Positions 1-6,668 of a stretch of DNA of 13,659 bases are shown piece by piece; positions within the stretch are counted from its first letter, which is position 1, and the number at the start of each line of letters is the position of its first letter. Origin of the DNA: Akkermansiaceae bacterium (GTDB lineage Bacteria; Verrucomicrobiota; Verrucomicrobiia; Verrucomicrobiales; Akkermansiaceae); the NCBI GenBank assembly GCA_903909905.1, contig CAIVXP010000057.1, forward strand, positions 1-13,659, given 5' to 3'. The notes under the pieces are model-generated. The model searched no databases. It had not been told where the DNA came from and saw nothing but the letters and a program-made list of their open reading frames with translations. The position numbers were made by a program, and so were the translations under genes.

Positions 1-2
1 AA

Positions 3-494
3 TACGAAAACGAAGTTAACGATTCCGGCGATCCTAGTGAAAAACCATCCGAAACTGACTCGACCTTAGGCAGCGATGGGGAATCTGACCAAAATGAAGT
101 CGTGGATTCCAGCGATCCTAACGACGATAACGAGGTAACCACGACCGGTGAAAACGATTCTGTCGATTTCGAAAAAGGAGTGCCTATTGAATGGTTAAAG
201 CACGGTGGAAGCAACGAAGACCCGCCCGTGATCCTTTACTCCATGGCCGGCAACCCTGCGCCCGTGCTTGAAAAAGAAGATGCTCCCAACGCACTCGCCG
301 GCAACTCTGTTTCCGACAACCTTGCTCCCTCGCTTAACAAAGAAGAGGCCCCCAACGCACTCGCCCGCGGGCTCGGTCAAGACGACAAAGCCGCTGCAAT
401 CAAGACGGAAGCGAACGCCGCCTCTCCTAAAATACTGAGCGAGAAAAACGTGCCTACTGCCCTGATCAAAAAAGGCCGCGTCTTCCTTCGCTAA
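3..494 (+). CDS. C-terminal part of an acidic, repeat-containing secreted protein (probable TpsA partner of the next gene), 5' end outside the window
   Basis: The frame is open from the first full codon at position 3 to TAA at 492-494, so only the last 163 residues are seen. A GTG at 102 lies inside this open frame and is not needed as a start. The first ~55 residues are rich in Asp, Glu, Asn and Ser, with repeated NEV and DS(G/S)DP motifs. Then come three related segments around KEDAPNALA, KEEAPNALA and EKNVPTALI, and the basic end KKGRVFLR. No catalytic motif, membrane segment or cysteine pattern is visible. Exoproteins of two-partner secretion are often encoded directly beside their TpsB transporter, and the next gene is a TpsB, so a TpsA identity is inferred from context only. 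The diagnostic N-terminal TPS/haemagglutinin domain would lie off the window. It could instead be another large surface or adhesin-like protein. That it is coding is fairly sure; the role is not. Confidence 0.6.
   Translation, partial: YENEVNDSGDPSEKPSETDSTLGSDGESDQNEVVDSSDPNDDNEVTTTGENDSVDFEKGVPIEWLKHGGSNEDPPVILYSMAGNPAPVLEKEDAPNALAGNSVSDNLAPSLNKEEAPNALARGLGQDDKAAAIKTEANAASPKILSEKNVPTALIKKGRVFLR
252..383 (+). repeat. Two tandem 66-bp (22-residue) repeats in the acidic protein
   Basis: Units 252-317 and 318-383 are in register with a 66-bp period. Both encode N-x-A-P-x-L-x-K-E-[DE]-A-P-N-A-L-A near the start of the unit. A 15-bp block, cccaacgcactcgcc, is identical at 285-299 and 351-365. 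A third, diverged copy with a one-residue shift (SPKILSEKNVPTALI) lies close to the C-terminus, from about 420. The spread of third-position changes elsewhere in the units suggests an old duplication with conserved protein sequence in the APNALA core. Confidence 0.8.
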
Positions 495-520
495 TTTTCA
501 GGATGTGTTCATTCATGAGA

Positions 521-551
521 GCCGCCAGATGATTCTGGCGGCTTTTTTTTT
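521..551 (+). terminator. Strong Rho-independent terminator between the acidic-protein gene and tpsB
   Basis: A perfect 8-bp stem, GCCGCCAG (521-528) and CTGGCGGC (535-542), closes a 6-nt loop (529-534). It is followed at once by nine T residues (543-551). It stands 26 bases after the stop of the upstream gene and ends ten bases before the ATG chosen for tpsB. Any transcript from upstream that reaches tpsB must read through it. Confidence 0.92.
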
Positions 552-561
552 GACCAACCCG

Positions 562-2235
562 ATGAGACACCCCGCCGCTATCGCGTCAGTTTGCGCGATC
601 CTCCCAGCCTCGGTTTTTGGCTTTGGTGCTGAGGATGCGAGTCGGCCCGTCCCCCTCACCGAAAGCCCTTCCTCCGAGCGCCCCACTCGGGAAGAATCCG
701 CGGAAGTGGTCGCAGACAAGGACCAAATCCTGGTCCCATCCCTTCTCGGATTAGCGGTTGGAAGGACTTCGGAATCAGCCTTAAAACTACAAAAAAAACT
801 TAATCCTGCCGTGGTAACGGATGGGTTTTCGGAAGCCGACGCTGCAACAATCTCAAAAATAGCAGCAGGCGCCATTGGTCAACCCGTCTCACTCCGATCA
901 TTGGACAGCTTGAGCACGAAATTGGAAACCGCGTTCCGTTCGTCGGGGCGGGCGTTTGTGAAAGTCTCATTCCCACCTCAAGAAATCACCTCTGGTGTCA
1001 TCGCCATCGTGATTTGTCCCGCCCGCGTCGGCTCGATTCTAGTCGCCGGCAAACCTTCCTTTGGGATGAGGTTTGCCGCCAACGCCTTCCGCACCGTGCC
1101 TGGCAAGGAGCTTTCCGGCGATGTTGTGATGGAAGACCTCGACTGGATCAATCTCAACCCGCTTCGGCGGGCATCCATCTCCTATCGCGATGGTCTGGCC
1201 CCAGACTCAATCGACCTAAAACTCCGCCTTCGGGCAGACAAACCATGGCGCGCCTATACCGGCATTGACAACCAACTCAGCGATAATCTTGGTGATGAAC
1301 GCATATTCCTCGGGTTTCAATATGGTGATCTTTTCTCGCTGGATCATCGGGTGACGGCGCAATACACCTCTTCGCTCGACTCAACAAGCTTGGTTGGAAT
1401 CAGCGGAATCTATCAGGTGCCGCTACCCGTTCGGCACCTGATCGACGCCTCGCTAGGTTACACTGAATCCGAGTCAGACTCCGAAGGGCCAATCGATCAG
1501 AGCGGACAATTCTCACGTGCCGCCCTTGTTTATCGCGTTCCACTTCCCCGCTGGAAATCCATCAGCCAAGAGTGGCGTGCTGGAATCGAGTTTCGTGCGA
1601 ATGATTATCTCTTTACCAATAACACCAGTGAGAAAGTTCGCTTTTTCAATTTCGAAGTCGGCCGAAAAGGACGCCGCAACGATTCGCTCGGCTACACCAG
1701 CATGGATGCTTCTTTGGTTTATAGCCCCGGCCAAGGGATTCTCGGCTCAAACGATGCTGACTTCATCGCCCTCGGTGCAGACGGCGCGGAATCGCTGATC
1801 GCCAAACTGGAACTCGAACGCACACTCAAGCTCAGTAAAAACGCAATGCTGTTGGGTCGCTGCCGATCTCAGTGGGCAGATTCCAATCTTTTATCATCCG
1901 ATCAAATTTCCGCTGGCGGCTTCGGGCTGGTGAGGGGATTTGATGAAAGTGTCGGTTACGCATCGACTGGCATCGTCACTACAGTCGAACTGCAATCCAG
2001 AAACTTTCACACAAAAAAGGCCGGCGACTATCAGGCCGTGACATTCTTTGACGCAGCATTTCTCAACCGCGATCAAGCGAGTGACATCGGACAACTTACC
2101 TCCACTGGCGTGGGCTTGCGCTGGCGCTACGCGGAGAACTTGTCAGCGAGACTGGATCTCGCGATTCCAGTCGACTGCCCAGAGCAAGAAAACAGCGATC
2201 CGATGCTGCACTTTTCGGTCAGCACCACTTGGTGA
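562..2235 (+). CDS. TpsB-family (ShlB/FhaC/HecB) outer-membrane two-partner secretion transporter
   Basis: This 557-residue protein should sit in the outer membrane as a beta-barrel that exports a TpsA partner from the periplasm. Residues 1 to about 22 form a signal peptide (MRHP, hydrophobic core, small residues at FGFGA). A linker rich in Ser, Glu and Pro follows. A POTRA-like region covers about 77-225 and ends in WINLNPLRRA, like the WLNxNPxR stretch found in this family. The ShlB-type barrel covers about 226-557. VRGF at 457-460 matches the (V/L)RG(F/Y) motif of the Omp85/TpsB superfamily, and the chain ends in Trp, usual for barrel proteins. The frame is open back to 505, but the segment before ATG 562 is mostly the terminator hairpin read as protein, so 562 is preferred. 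No Shine-Dalgarno is visible. The gene converges on the anti-sigma gene with six bases between the stops. The family call is firm; the substrate is inferred to be the upstream product. Confidence 0.88.
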   Translation: MRHPAAIASVCAILPASVFGFGAEDASRPVPLTESPSSERPTREESAEVVADKDQILVPSLLGLAVGRTSESALKLQKKLNPAVVTDGFSEADAATISKIAAGAIGQPVSLRSLDSLSTKLETAFRSSGRAFVKVSFPPQEITSGVIAIVICPARVGSILVAGKPSFGMRFAANAFRTVPGKELSGDVVMEDLDWINLNPLRRASISYRDGLAPDSIDLKLRLRADKPWRAYTGIDNQLSDNLGDERIFLGFQYGDLFSLDHRVTAQYTSSLDSTSLVGISGIYQVPLPVRHLIDASLGYTESESDSEGPIDQSGQFSRAALVYRVPLPRWKSISQEWRAGIEFRANDYLFTNNTSEKVRFFNFEVGRKGRRNDSLGYTSMDASLVYSPGQGILGSNDADFIALGADGAESLIAKLELERTLKLSKNAMLLGRCRSQWADSNLLSSDQISAGGFGLVRGFDESVGYASTGIVTTVELQSRNFHTKKAGDYQAVTFFDAAFLNRDQASDIGQLTSTGVGLRWRYAENLSARLDLAIPVDCPEQENSDPMLHFSVSTTW

Positions 2236-2241
2236 TTACCA

Positions 2242-3291
2242 TCACCGCGGCCCGATGAGAATCGTGTTCTTGTCGGAGGGAGGGACATCCTTTCCGGCGG
2301 AATCGTTGGTGATCATAAAATTGTCTGGGATCGTGCCCACAGGGAGCTCGAATCCCACCGACTCATACGCTTCGGCGCTTGGCGGAATTTTACCGAGCAA
2401 ACGAGGCTCGGTTTCACCTCTTGCGGTGACCCAGAAATTCGTGTTTGAAAGATTGTTCACGACCAAAGTTCCAGTCCCTGTCGCCGGGTCATAAATTGGC
2501 ACGGCAGACGGAGTATCGACAACGCCCTGTTCCCCCTGGTTATCTGCCAATGATGCTTTTCCCGCCAGTGCATCACCTAGCACATCCACCACTGACGTCT
2601 CGGCATCTGTCGTAGCTACTTCCGTGGGTACGATCTGAGTTGTGGCATTCGGCGGCCTCATTTTCATCACGATCGGCCATGCCATCCCTTGAACTGGTTC
2701 CAAGCGCTGCTGCTCGCGCTTTTCGACGCTCTCGAGTTTCTCACGCAAGACCGCGATCTCCTGAACAAGGCGTTTCGTTTCCATCTTCGTCACCAACTTC
2801 ACGTTGTTCTCATGGGTGGCGGCATCTCGGTTGGAGGTAGCATCTTCGGCCAGCTCGGATCCCACGTCTGAAGATGGCTTCGCAGCCAACTCTTGGACGG
2901 TAGCTTTTTGAATCATGAGGATATCCCGTTTGTTGGCGTGGGGAGTGGCGCTGTGCTTGACGATTTCCGACGGCGCGGGTGGTTTGCGATTCACCAGCAG
3001 CATGAAGGCAAACGCCGCGGCGGCCGCGGCCCAGCCTGAGATGCCCAGCCAATTCACCGACTTTGAAGCCTGTAGACCCAAACGCGCTTGAAGTTGCTCC
3101 AATTGTCCCGCGCGGGGTGAAAGCGGCGCGATGCTGGCTGCGGCCACGGCAGCACACAGAACGTTCATATCCCGGTAAGCATCTCTCAGCTCGGGGTCTT
3201 GATGAATTGCCTCGTCAAAGCCAGCGGCTTCGTAGGAATCGAGCATCCCAAATGCCCGCCAGGCTGCGGTATCGTGTGGGTCAGAATTCAT
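2242..3291 (-). CDS. RskA-like membrane anti-sigma factor
   Basis: This 349-residue protein is predicted to hold the neighbouring ECF sigma factor at the inner membrane. Residues 10-75 resemble the RskA-type cytoplasmic sigma-binding region (FGMLDSYEAAGFDEAI, DPELRDAY) but lack the HxxxCxxC zinc ligands of ZAS anti-sigma factors. One transmembrane helix lies at about 83-100 (GWAAAAAAFAFMLLV). Residues 101-260 form a periplasmic linker with a likely coiled coil at 162-195. Residues 262-349 match the anti-sigma-K C-terminal domain: YDPATGTGTLVVNNL, a W-containing strand, RLLGKIPP, and a final ILIGPR. It begins inside the end of the sigma gene (11-bp overlap), so the two are made together. RskA-type factors are typically released by regulated intramembrane proteolysis; no protease gene is in the window. 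Confidence 0.82.
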   Translation of the reverse strand: MNSDPHDTAAWRAFGMLDSYEAAGFDEAIHQDPELRDAYRDMNVLCAAVAAASIAPLSPRAGQLEQLQARLGLQASKSVNWLGISGWAAAAAAFAFMLLVNRKPPAPSEIVKHSATPHANKRDILMIQKATVQELAAKPSSDVGSELAEDATSNRDAATHENNVKLVTKMETKRLVQEIAVLREKLESVEKREQQRLEPVQGMAWPIVMKMRPPNATTQIVPTEVATTDAETSVVDVLGDALAGKASLADNQGEQGVVDTPSAVPIYDPATGTGTLVVNNLSNTNFWVTARGETEPRLLGKIPPSAEAYESVGFELPVGTIPDNFMITNDSAGKDVPPSDKNTILIGPR

Positions 3292-3892
3292 AACGTGATA
3301 GTTGGTTGCGTACCTTGTCCAATGCTCGACGCAGTCGGTTTTTCACCGTCCCCAGCGGAGTTCCGAGTTGCGACGAAATTTCCGAATGAGTATATTCCAG
3401 AAAGACAGCCAGTTCTAAACACTCGCGTTCGTCGGGCGGTAAAATTTGAAGTGCGGCGCGGACTCGGCGCCAATCGTCCTTCATCATCACCCGCGGATCT
3501 TCGCTCTCTTCCGTAGGTGCATGCAGATGAATGGGAACCACCCGCGAGGAATCGCGCTTGCCCCGGTGGCGGTAGCGCAGGCGGTCAATGCAGTAACCAC
3601 GCATCACCGCAAAGGCCCACGCAAAAGGCGGCGATTGCGACGGGTCATAGTCAACCGAGCGATGCCACATCCGCACGAAGGTGTCTTGCACGATTTCCTC
3701 CGCCTCGTGTCGGTCGCCAAGCATCCGAACCGACGCCCCCAACAGAATCGGACTCCACATGCCATAAAGTTCCGTAAGCGCACTGCCGTCCCCCCTCGCC
3801 ATGCGATCGATCAACGCCGCTGCAACACCCGTCTGATCTTCACCCAAAATAATGGGGGAATCCAAGTTTGGGATGAACTCAGGCTCGATCAT
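3281..3892 (-). CDS. ECF RNA polymerase sigma factor (SigK-like type)
   Basis: This 203-residue protein should direct RNA polymerase to a small regulon in response to an envelope signal passed by the anti-sigma factor encoded next. Region sigma-2 spans about 28-110, with the conserved stretches AEEIVQDTFVRMW and FAWAFAVMRGYCIDRLR. Region sigma-4 spans about 140-195, with LPPDERECLEL, the helix-turn-helix YTHSEISSQLGTPLGTVKNR and RRALDKVR. The FAWAFAV…IDRLR pattern and the RskA-like partner fit the SigK-type ECF groups. The frame opens earlier with a TTG at 3934, but ATG at 3892 (MIEPEF) is the better start. Neither has a Shine-Dalgarno. The stop lies inside the anti-sigma start (11-bp overlap). 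Confidence 0.9.
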   Translation of the reverse strand: MIEPEFIPNLDSPIILGEDQTGVAAALIDRMARGDGSALTELYGMWSPILLGASVRMLGDRHEAEEIVQDTFVRMWHRSVDYDPSQSPPFAWAFAVMRGYCIDRLRYRHRGKRDSSRVVPIHLHAPTEESEDPRVMMKDDWRRVRAALQILPPDERECLELAVFLEYTHSEISSQLGTPLGTVKNRLRRALDKVRNQLSRYEF

Positions 3893-3937
3893 GGAGGGCA
3901 GTATGGGTATGGGTATTGAGAGCCTGCGGCACAATGA

Positions 3938-3965
3938 TTGTCTACTCCAGATCCGTCATTTTAAT
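3938..3965 (+). promoter_or_regulatory. Candidate housekeeping promoter upstream of the 42-codon ORF
   Basis: A TTGTCT box (3938-3943, 4 of 6 to TTGACA) is followed after 16 bases by TTTAAT (3960-3965, 5 of 6 to TATAAT). Transcription would start near 3972, about 20 bases before the ATG at 3992. The block lies in the AT-richer part of the divergent gap, so it may also overlap the sigma gene's own promoter, which I could not identify. Confidence 0.35.
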
Positions 3966-3991
3966 AACTTTGGCCCACCGATTTTTAAAGA

Positions 3992-4120
3992 ATGATAAAA
4001 ATCGGCCCCCATGCCGTCGAGGTCCCCGAACGCCTCGCCATCCTCGCCCACCGCGAGAAAGTCGCCATCCCAATGGGCACCGACAAGGCCGTCTTCCGCG
4101 AGTGGCTGCTCAAGATGTAA
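3992..4120 (+). CDS. Uncharacterised 42-residue ORF
   Basis: ATG at 3992 to TAA at 4118-4120 encodes 42 residues beginning MIKIGPHAVEVPERL and ending DKAVFREWLLKM. I do not recognise it. Coding is supported by a very strong C/G preference at third positions across the whole ORF, while the flanking DNA is AT-rich, and by a fair promoter just upstream. There is no clear Shine-Dalgarno, only AAAG right before the ATG. It has no signal peptide or membrane segment. It is divergent from the sigma gene and convergent with lpxI, which ends 42 bases further on. It could be a genuine small protein or the surviving fragment of a larger lost gene. Confidence 0.45.
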   Translation: MIKIGPHAVEVPERLAILAHREKVAIPMGTDKAVFREWLLKM

Positions 4121-4162
4121 AGAAATTCTACGCAGCTACATTACCCTGCAAGACACAAGGCC

Positions 4163-4981
4163 TCAAGCAATGGCATGTAGGCCAATTTGGTACTTCGCGC
4201 AGAGATCCGCGACTTTTTCCTTCTCCAACAGGAGAGTCCGACCTGCCTCAATGGTGATACCCTTCACGCCAGCCGCGGCGCATGTCTCCAAGGTCTGCGG
4301 ACCCACAACCGGCACATCAAAGCGGAAGTCCTGATTGGGTTTTGAAACCTTTACCAGCATGACATCTTTGCCTCGCCCAAGCTCGCCACCGCGCCGGATG
4401 CAAGCATTGGTGCCTTCGAAGGCCTCGACGGCCAGCACGGTGCCGTGACGCACAACCACACTTTGCCCGATGTCGTGAGAGCTGGTTTCCTTGGCGATTC
4501 GAAATCCAAATGCCGCATCCGCCAACTGGCGCTTGCCAAAAGTCGGACCACAGACATGACCTGCCGCAGGAAGATGGTCATCAAGAAATGTGGTGGCGGA
4601 GAGCACCTCGATGCCCTCCTTTCCAAGCTCGTCGGCGATCGCTCCGAAGAGCGTCTCGGCATTGCGCTCCTTGACCCGCGCCAAAATCATCAGCACCCGC
4701 AAGTCAGGACGCAGATCAAAAAGATTCTTGGGCGAAATTTGCCCCATCATCACCGCCTCAGTCACCCCTTCACTGAGAAAAAATCGAATCATTTTCCCAA
4801 GTTGGGCAACGCGGAACCACTCGGAGGCATCAGCTTGATCGACGAGCTGTGGGTCGGTTTCGCCATGGAAGGCAGCAACTACGAGCTTCACCCCAGGAGA
4901 CACTCGCCGAGCCGCGGAAATGAATGTTGCGGGATAGACTCCGCTGCCAGCAATGATTCCGATGGTGCGCGATTGTGCCAT
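4163..4981 (-). CDS. lpxI: LpxI, UDP-2,3-diacylglucosamine diphosphatase
   Basis: LpxI hydrolyses UDP-2,3-diacylglucosamine to 2,3-diacylglucosamine 1-phosphate (lipid X) and UMP, the fourth step of lipid A synthesis, replacing the unrelated LpxH. The 272-residue length matches the family. The N-terminal domain opens with IGIIAGSGVYP (7-17). The C-terminal domain has AVEAFEGTNACIRRGG (184-199), then KPNQDFRFDVPVVGPQT (214-230) and IEAGRTLLLEKEKVADL (244-260). All are hallmark stretches of this family (DUF1009). Asp222 in RFDVP appears to correspond to the aspartate shown to be catalytic in the Caulobacter enzyme. The ATG at 4981 gives the complete N-terminal motif; no Shine-Dalgarno is visible. 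A tRNA-Leu gene lies 41 bases upstream on the same strand. No other lipid A gene is in the window. Confidence 0.95.
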   Translation of the reverse strand: MAQSRTIGIIAGSGVYPATFISAARRVSPGVKLVVAAFHGETDPQLVDQADASEWFRVAQLGKMIRFFLSEGVTEAVMMGQISPKNLFDLRPDLRVLMILARVKERNAETLFGAIADELGKEGIEVLSATTFLDDHLPAAGHVCGPTFGKRQLADAAFGFRIAKETSSHDIGQSVVVRHGTVLAVEAFEGTNACIRRGGELGRGKDVMLVKVSKPNQDFRFDVPVVGPQTLETCAAAGVKGITIEAGRTLLLEKEKVADLCAKYQIGLHAIA

Positions 4982-5022
4982 GCGTTTGATTCAAAAAACC
5001 CTTTTCACACAGAAACGCGAAG

Positions 5023-5102
5023 TAGCGGCTGTGGGACTCGAACCCACACTCGTTAGAACTCGATTTTGAGTCGAGCGCGTCTACCAATTCCGCCAAGCCG
5101 CC
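5023..5102 (-). tRNA. tRNA-Leu (anticodon CAA)
   Basis: On the minus strand the sequence folds as a complete class II tRNA. A 7-bp acceptor stem pairs 5102-5096 with 5030-5024; the first pair is G-U. The D-arm contains AATTGGTAGACGC. The anticodon stem CTCGA/TCGAG encloses loop CTCAAAA, giving anticodon CAA at 5068-5066. An 11-nt variable region follows, then a T-arm with GTGGG, loop TTCGAGT and CCCAC. The discriminator is A at 5023. The CCA end is not encoded. It reads UUG leucine codons. Confidence 0.95.
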
Positions 5103-5169
5103 TTGGTGGGAAGTAGTCTGCGCCCCTTTGCCGGGAGAATCAAGATGATTTAGGCGGCATTGGCCGCTC

Positions 5170-5202
5170 AAAAGCAGTGAGCCATGGCGGCCCGGGACTC
5201 AC
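5170..5202 (-). terminator. Possible weak terminator at the end of the five-gene operon
   Basis: In the minus-strand transcript, GTGAGTC (5202-5196) can pair with GGCTCAC (5183-5177), with one G-U pair, closing a 12-nt GC-rich loop. TGC and a run of four T (5173-5170) follow. It starts 11 bases after the stop of the last operon gene. A second, shorter hairpin (GCGGC, 4-nt loop, GCCGC at 5154-5167) follows without a T run. The rest of 5103-5213 must also hold the promoter of the tRNA gene, which I could not identify with confidence. Confidence 0.4.
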
Positions 5203-5213
5203 CAGGATTTTGG

Positions 5214-6668
5214 CTACCATTTTTCCGCACTGCGCATTGGCTCTAGGGCAGGATCATAAATGTTAAACTCGATGCGCTCGATGGAATCCATGCCAAAGAG
5301 GGCCCGCCCGAAATTCTGGCTTGAGCCAACCAATCGACCTTGATCGACGGCATCTAGACGAAACACCAGGTGCGATCCGTCGGTGAAATACACGCGAATG
5401 TCACCATTGCGACGGATGGCGCGCTCGGGACTTGTCGACCTCAAAGCCAGGGTGCGCAACCGCTCCACCGGTAGCTTCACTTCACCGAGACGGGTCTTGG
5501 TAACAACCAAGCCATTCTCGATTGCGGTCAGCTCGCCCGCGACAAAATCACCATTGGCTAACCGCATGCCATCCTCTCGCTGCGCTTTCTTCACTGTCGA
5601 AAGACTCGTCCCCCAAGGCCTCTGCATCTCTACGGCAGCCCCGGCCCGCGCTTCGGCGGCACCATCGACAACCCCATCCCACTTGCTAACGCGTATCGCC
5701 GAAACACGCTGTGACTGGCTGCCTAGTGACACGAATTGGAGACTATTGCCAAAGGCATCATTCTTGAAGCCGGTATCGGTCCAAACTTCGGCAATCCGTT
5801 CATTGATAAAAAGGCAGAATGTACCGTTGCGCCGGTTTGCCCGAATTTCAAAATGCGCCTTATCGGCCACCACGAGAACCTGTGCGTTACCGCTGCCAAG
5901 GTAGTTTTGAGAAGCGCAGTTCTTTAGACGGAAATTACCACGCTGAATCGTCAACTCGTAACCGGAGTTGGCAGGCTCGGTGGTGACATTCTCAGAAAAA
6001 ACCACCACCTTCAGCGAACAAGCGTCGCCTTTCCATTCCGCGTCAAAGGCAATCGAGCAGACGTCCGGCAGCAGGTCGTCGCGGCCAATCCCACCAACGC
6101 CGCTACTGCGAAACGATGATCTGCCGTATGTCCATACATCACTGTCACCAGTCTGTCGCCAACCATCCAGGCCAGTCGGCCCGCGGTACACAATCTCGCT
6201 TGAGGCCTCGATGCGAGCGTCGGCAATCATCGCGCGATTGAATTCCATACGTCCTCCAAAAAGTGTTTCCAGCGCCACAACCTTATCGTTCACCATCGCA
6301 AGCCCACCCCGTACCACATCGCCATTGGTCAGATTCAATACCAGTTCCGATTTTCCATGGACGGGTGCAGGATTGCCGGGCAATCGCAGCTCGAGGATTT
6401 TTGAAAGCTCGAATGGCGTGGGTTTTTCCAAAGCCGGCGAGATCCATACCAGTCGCTCAGCGGCGAACGATTCAAGTGATCCGGTAAGTCGGTCGTCATT
6501 GGCAAAACGAATTTCCGCGTCGGGGGCAAGCGCCCGGGTGAATCCAGTCATCGCTAGGCACAGCACCACAAGCCGCAACGCATCAATCCAAAGCGCCGAT
6601 GTTTTTGCATGATGTTGCGACCCACGGAGTCGTTCCATGACCCTGAAAAATGTATCAATCGGCGTCAT
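5214..6668 (-). CDS. Exported protein with a central lectin-like beta domain and four NGD modules (paralogue of the upstream gene)
   Basis: I do not recognise a named family for this 484-residue protein. A hydrophobic segment at about 25-48 ending in RALA looks like a signal peptide or anchor; a later start at Met11 is possible. Short beta modules lie at about 54-95, 112-153, 368-410 and 426-468. They share N-G-D-x-(hydrophobic)-x-G-x-L, then LxhxxxhGxhxh and xxhxxhxh (h hydrophobic); clear copies are LTNGDVVRGGL and LANGDFVAGEL. Between the pairs, about 158-330 is a beta-rich domain opening VYRGPTGLDGW, with EW, LKVVVFSEN, YELTIQ and CLFINERIAEVW, resembling concanavalin A-like folds. No catalytic motif is seen. 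Its ATG overlaps the stop of the preceding gene as ATGA, so translation is coupled. It is the last gene of the operon. Likely periplasmic or surface binding role; this is inference. Confidence 0.75.
   Translation of the reverse strand: MTPIDTFFRVMERLRGSQHHAKTSALWIDALRLVVLCLAMTGFTRALAPDAEIRFANDDRLTGSLESFAAERLVWISPALEKPTPFELSKILELRLPGNPAPVHGKSELVLNLTNGDVVRGGLAMVNDKVVALETLFGGRMEFNRAMIADARIEASSEIVYRGPTGLDGWRQTGDSDVWTYGRSSFRSSGVGGIGRDDLLPDVCSIAFDAEWKGDACSLKVVVFSENVTTEPANSGYELTIQRGNFRLKNCASQNYLGSGNAQVLVVADKAHFEIRANRRNGTFCLFINERIAEVWTDTGFKNDAFGNSLQFVSLGSQSQRVSAIRVSKWDGVVDGAAEARAGAAVEMQRPWGTSLSTVKKAQREDGMRLANGDFVAGELTAIENGLVVTKTRLGEVKLPVERLRTLALRSTSPERAIRRNGDIRVYFTDGSHLVFRLDAVDQGRLVGSSQNFGRALFGMDSIERIEFNIYDPALEPMRSAEKW

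Noticed and set aside
505..561. N-terminal extension of tpsB from the TTG/GTG-type start at 505
   Set aside because: The added residues are encoded by the terminator hairpin and T-run, and they would bury the clear signal peptide that starts at ATG 562.
4445..5056. Plus-strand ORF of 203 codons
   Set aside because: It lies antisense to lpxI and runs into the tRNA; it exists because GC-rich codons on the opposite strand avoid stops.
5154..5167. Small GC hairpin considered as a tRNA or operon terminator
   Set aside because: The stem is only 5 bp and no T run follows on either strand; the hairpin at 5177-5202 is the better candidate.
4830..5171. Minus-strand ORF of 113 codons containing GLAELVDALDSKSS
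   Set aside because: This is the tRNA-Leu gene read as protein; the peptide is the usual false product of tRNA-Leu, and the rest overlaps lpxI in another frame.
5968..6612. Plus-strand ORF of 214 codons
   Set aside because: Antisense shadow of the last operon gene; Ser/Arg-rich with no motif.
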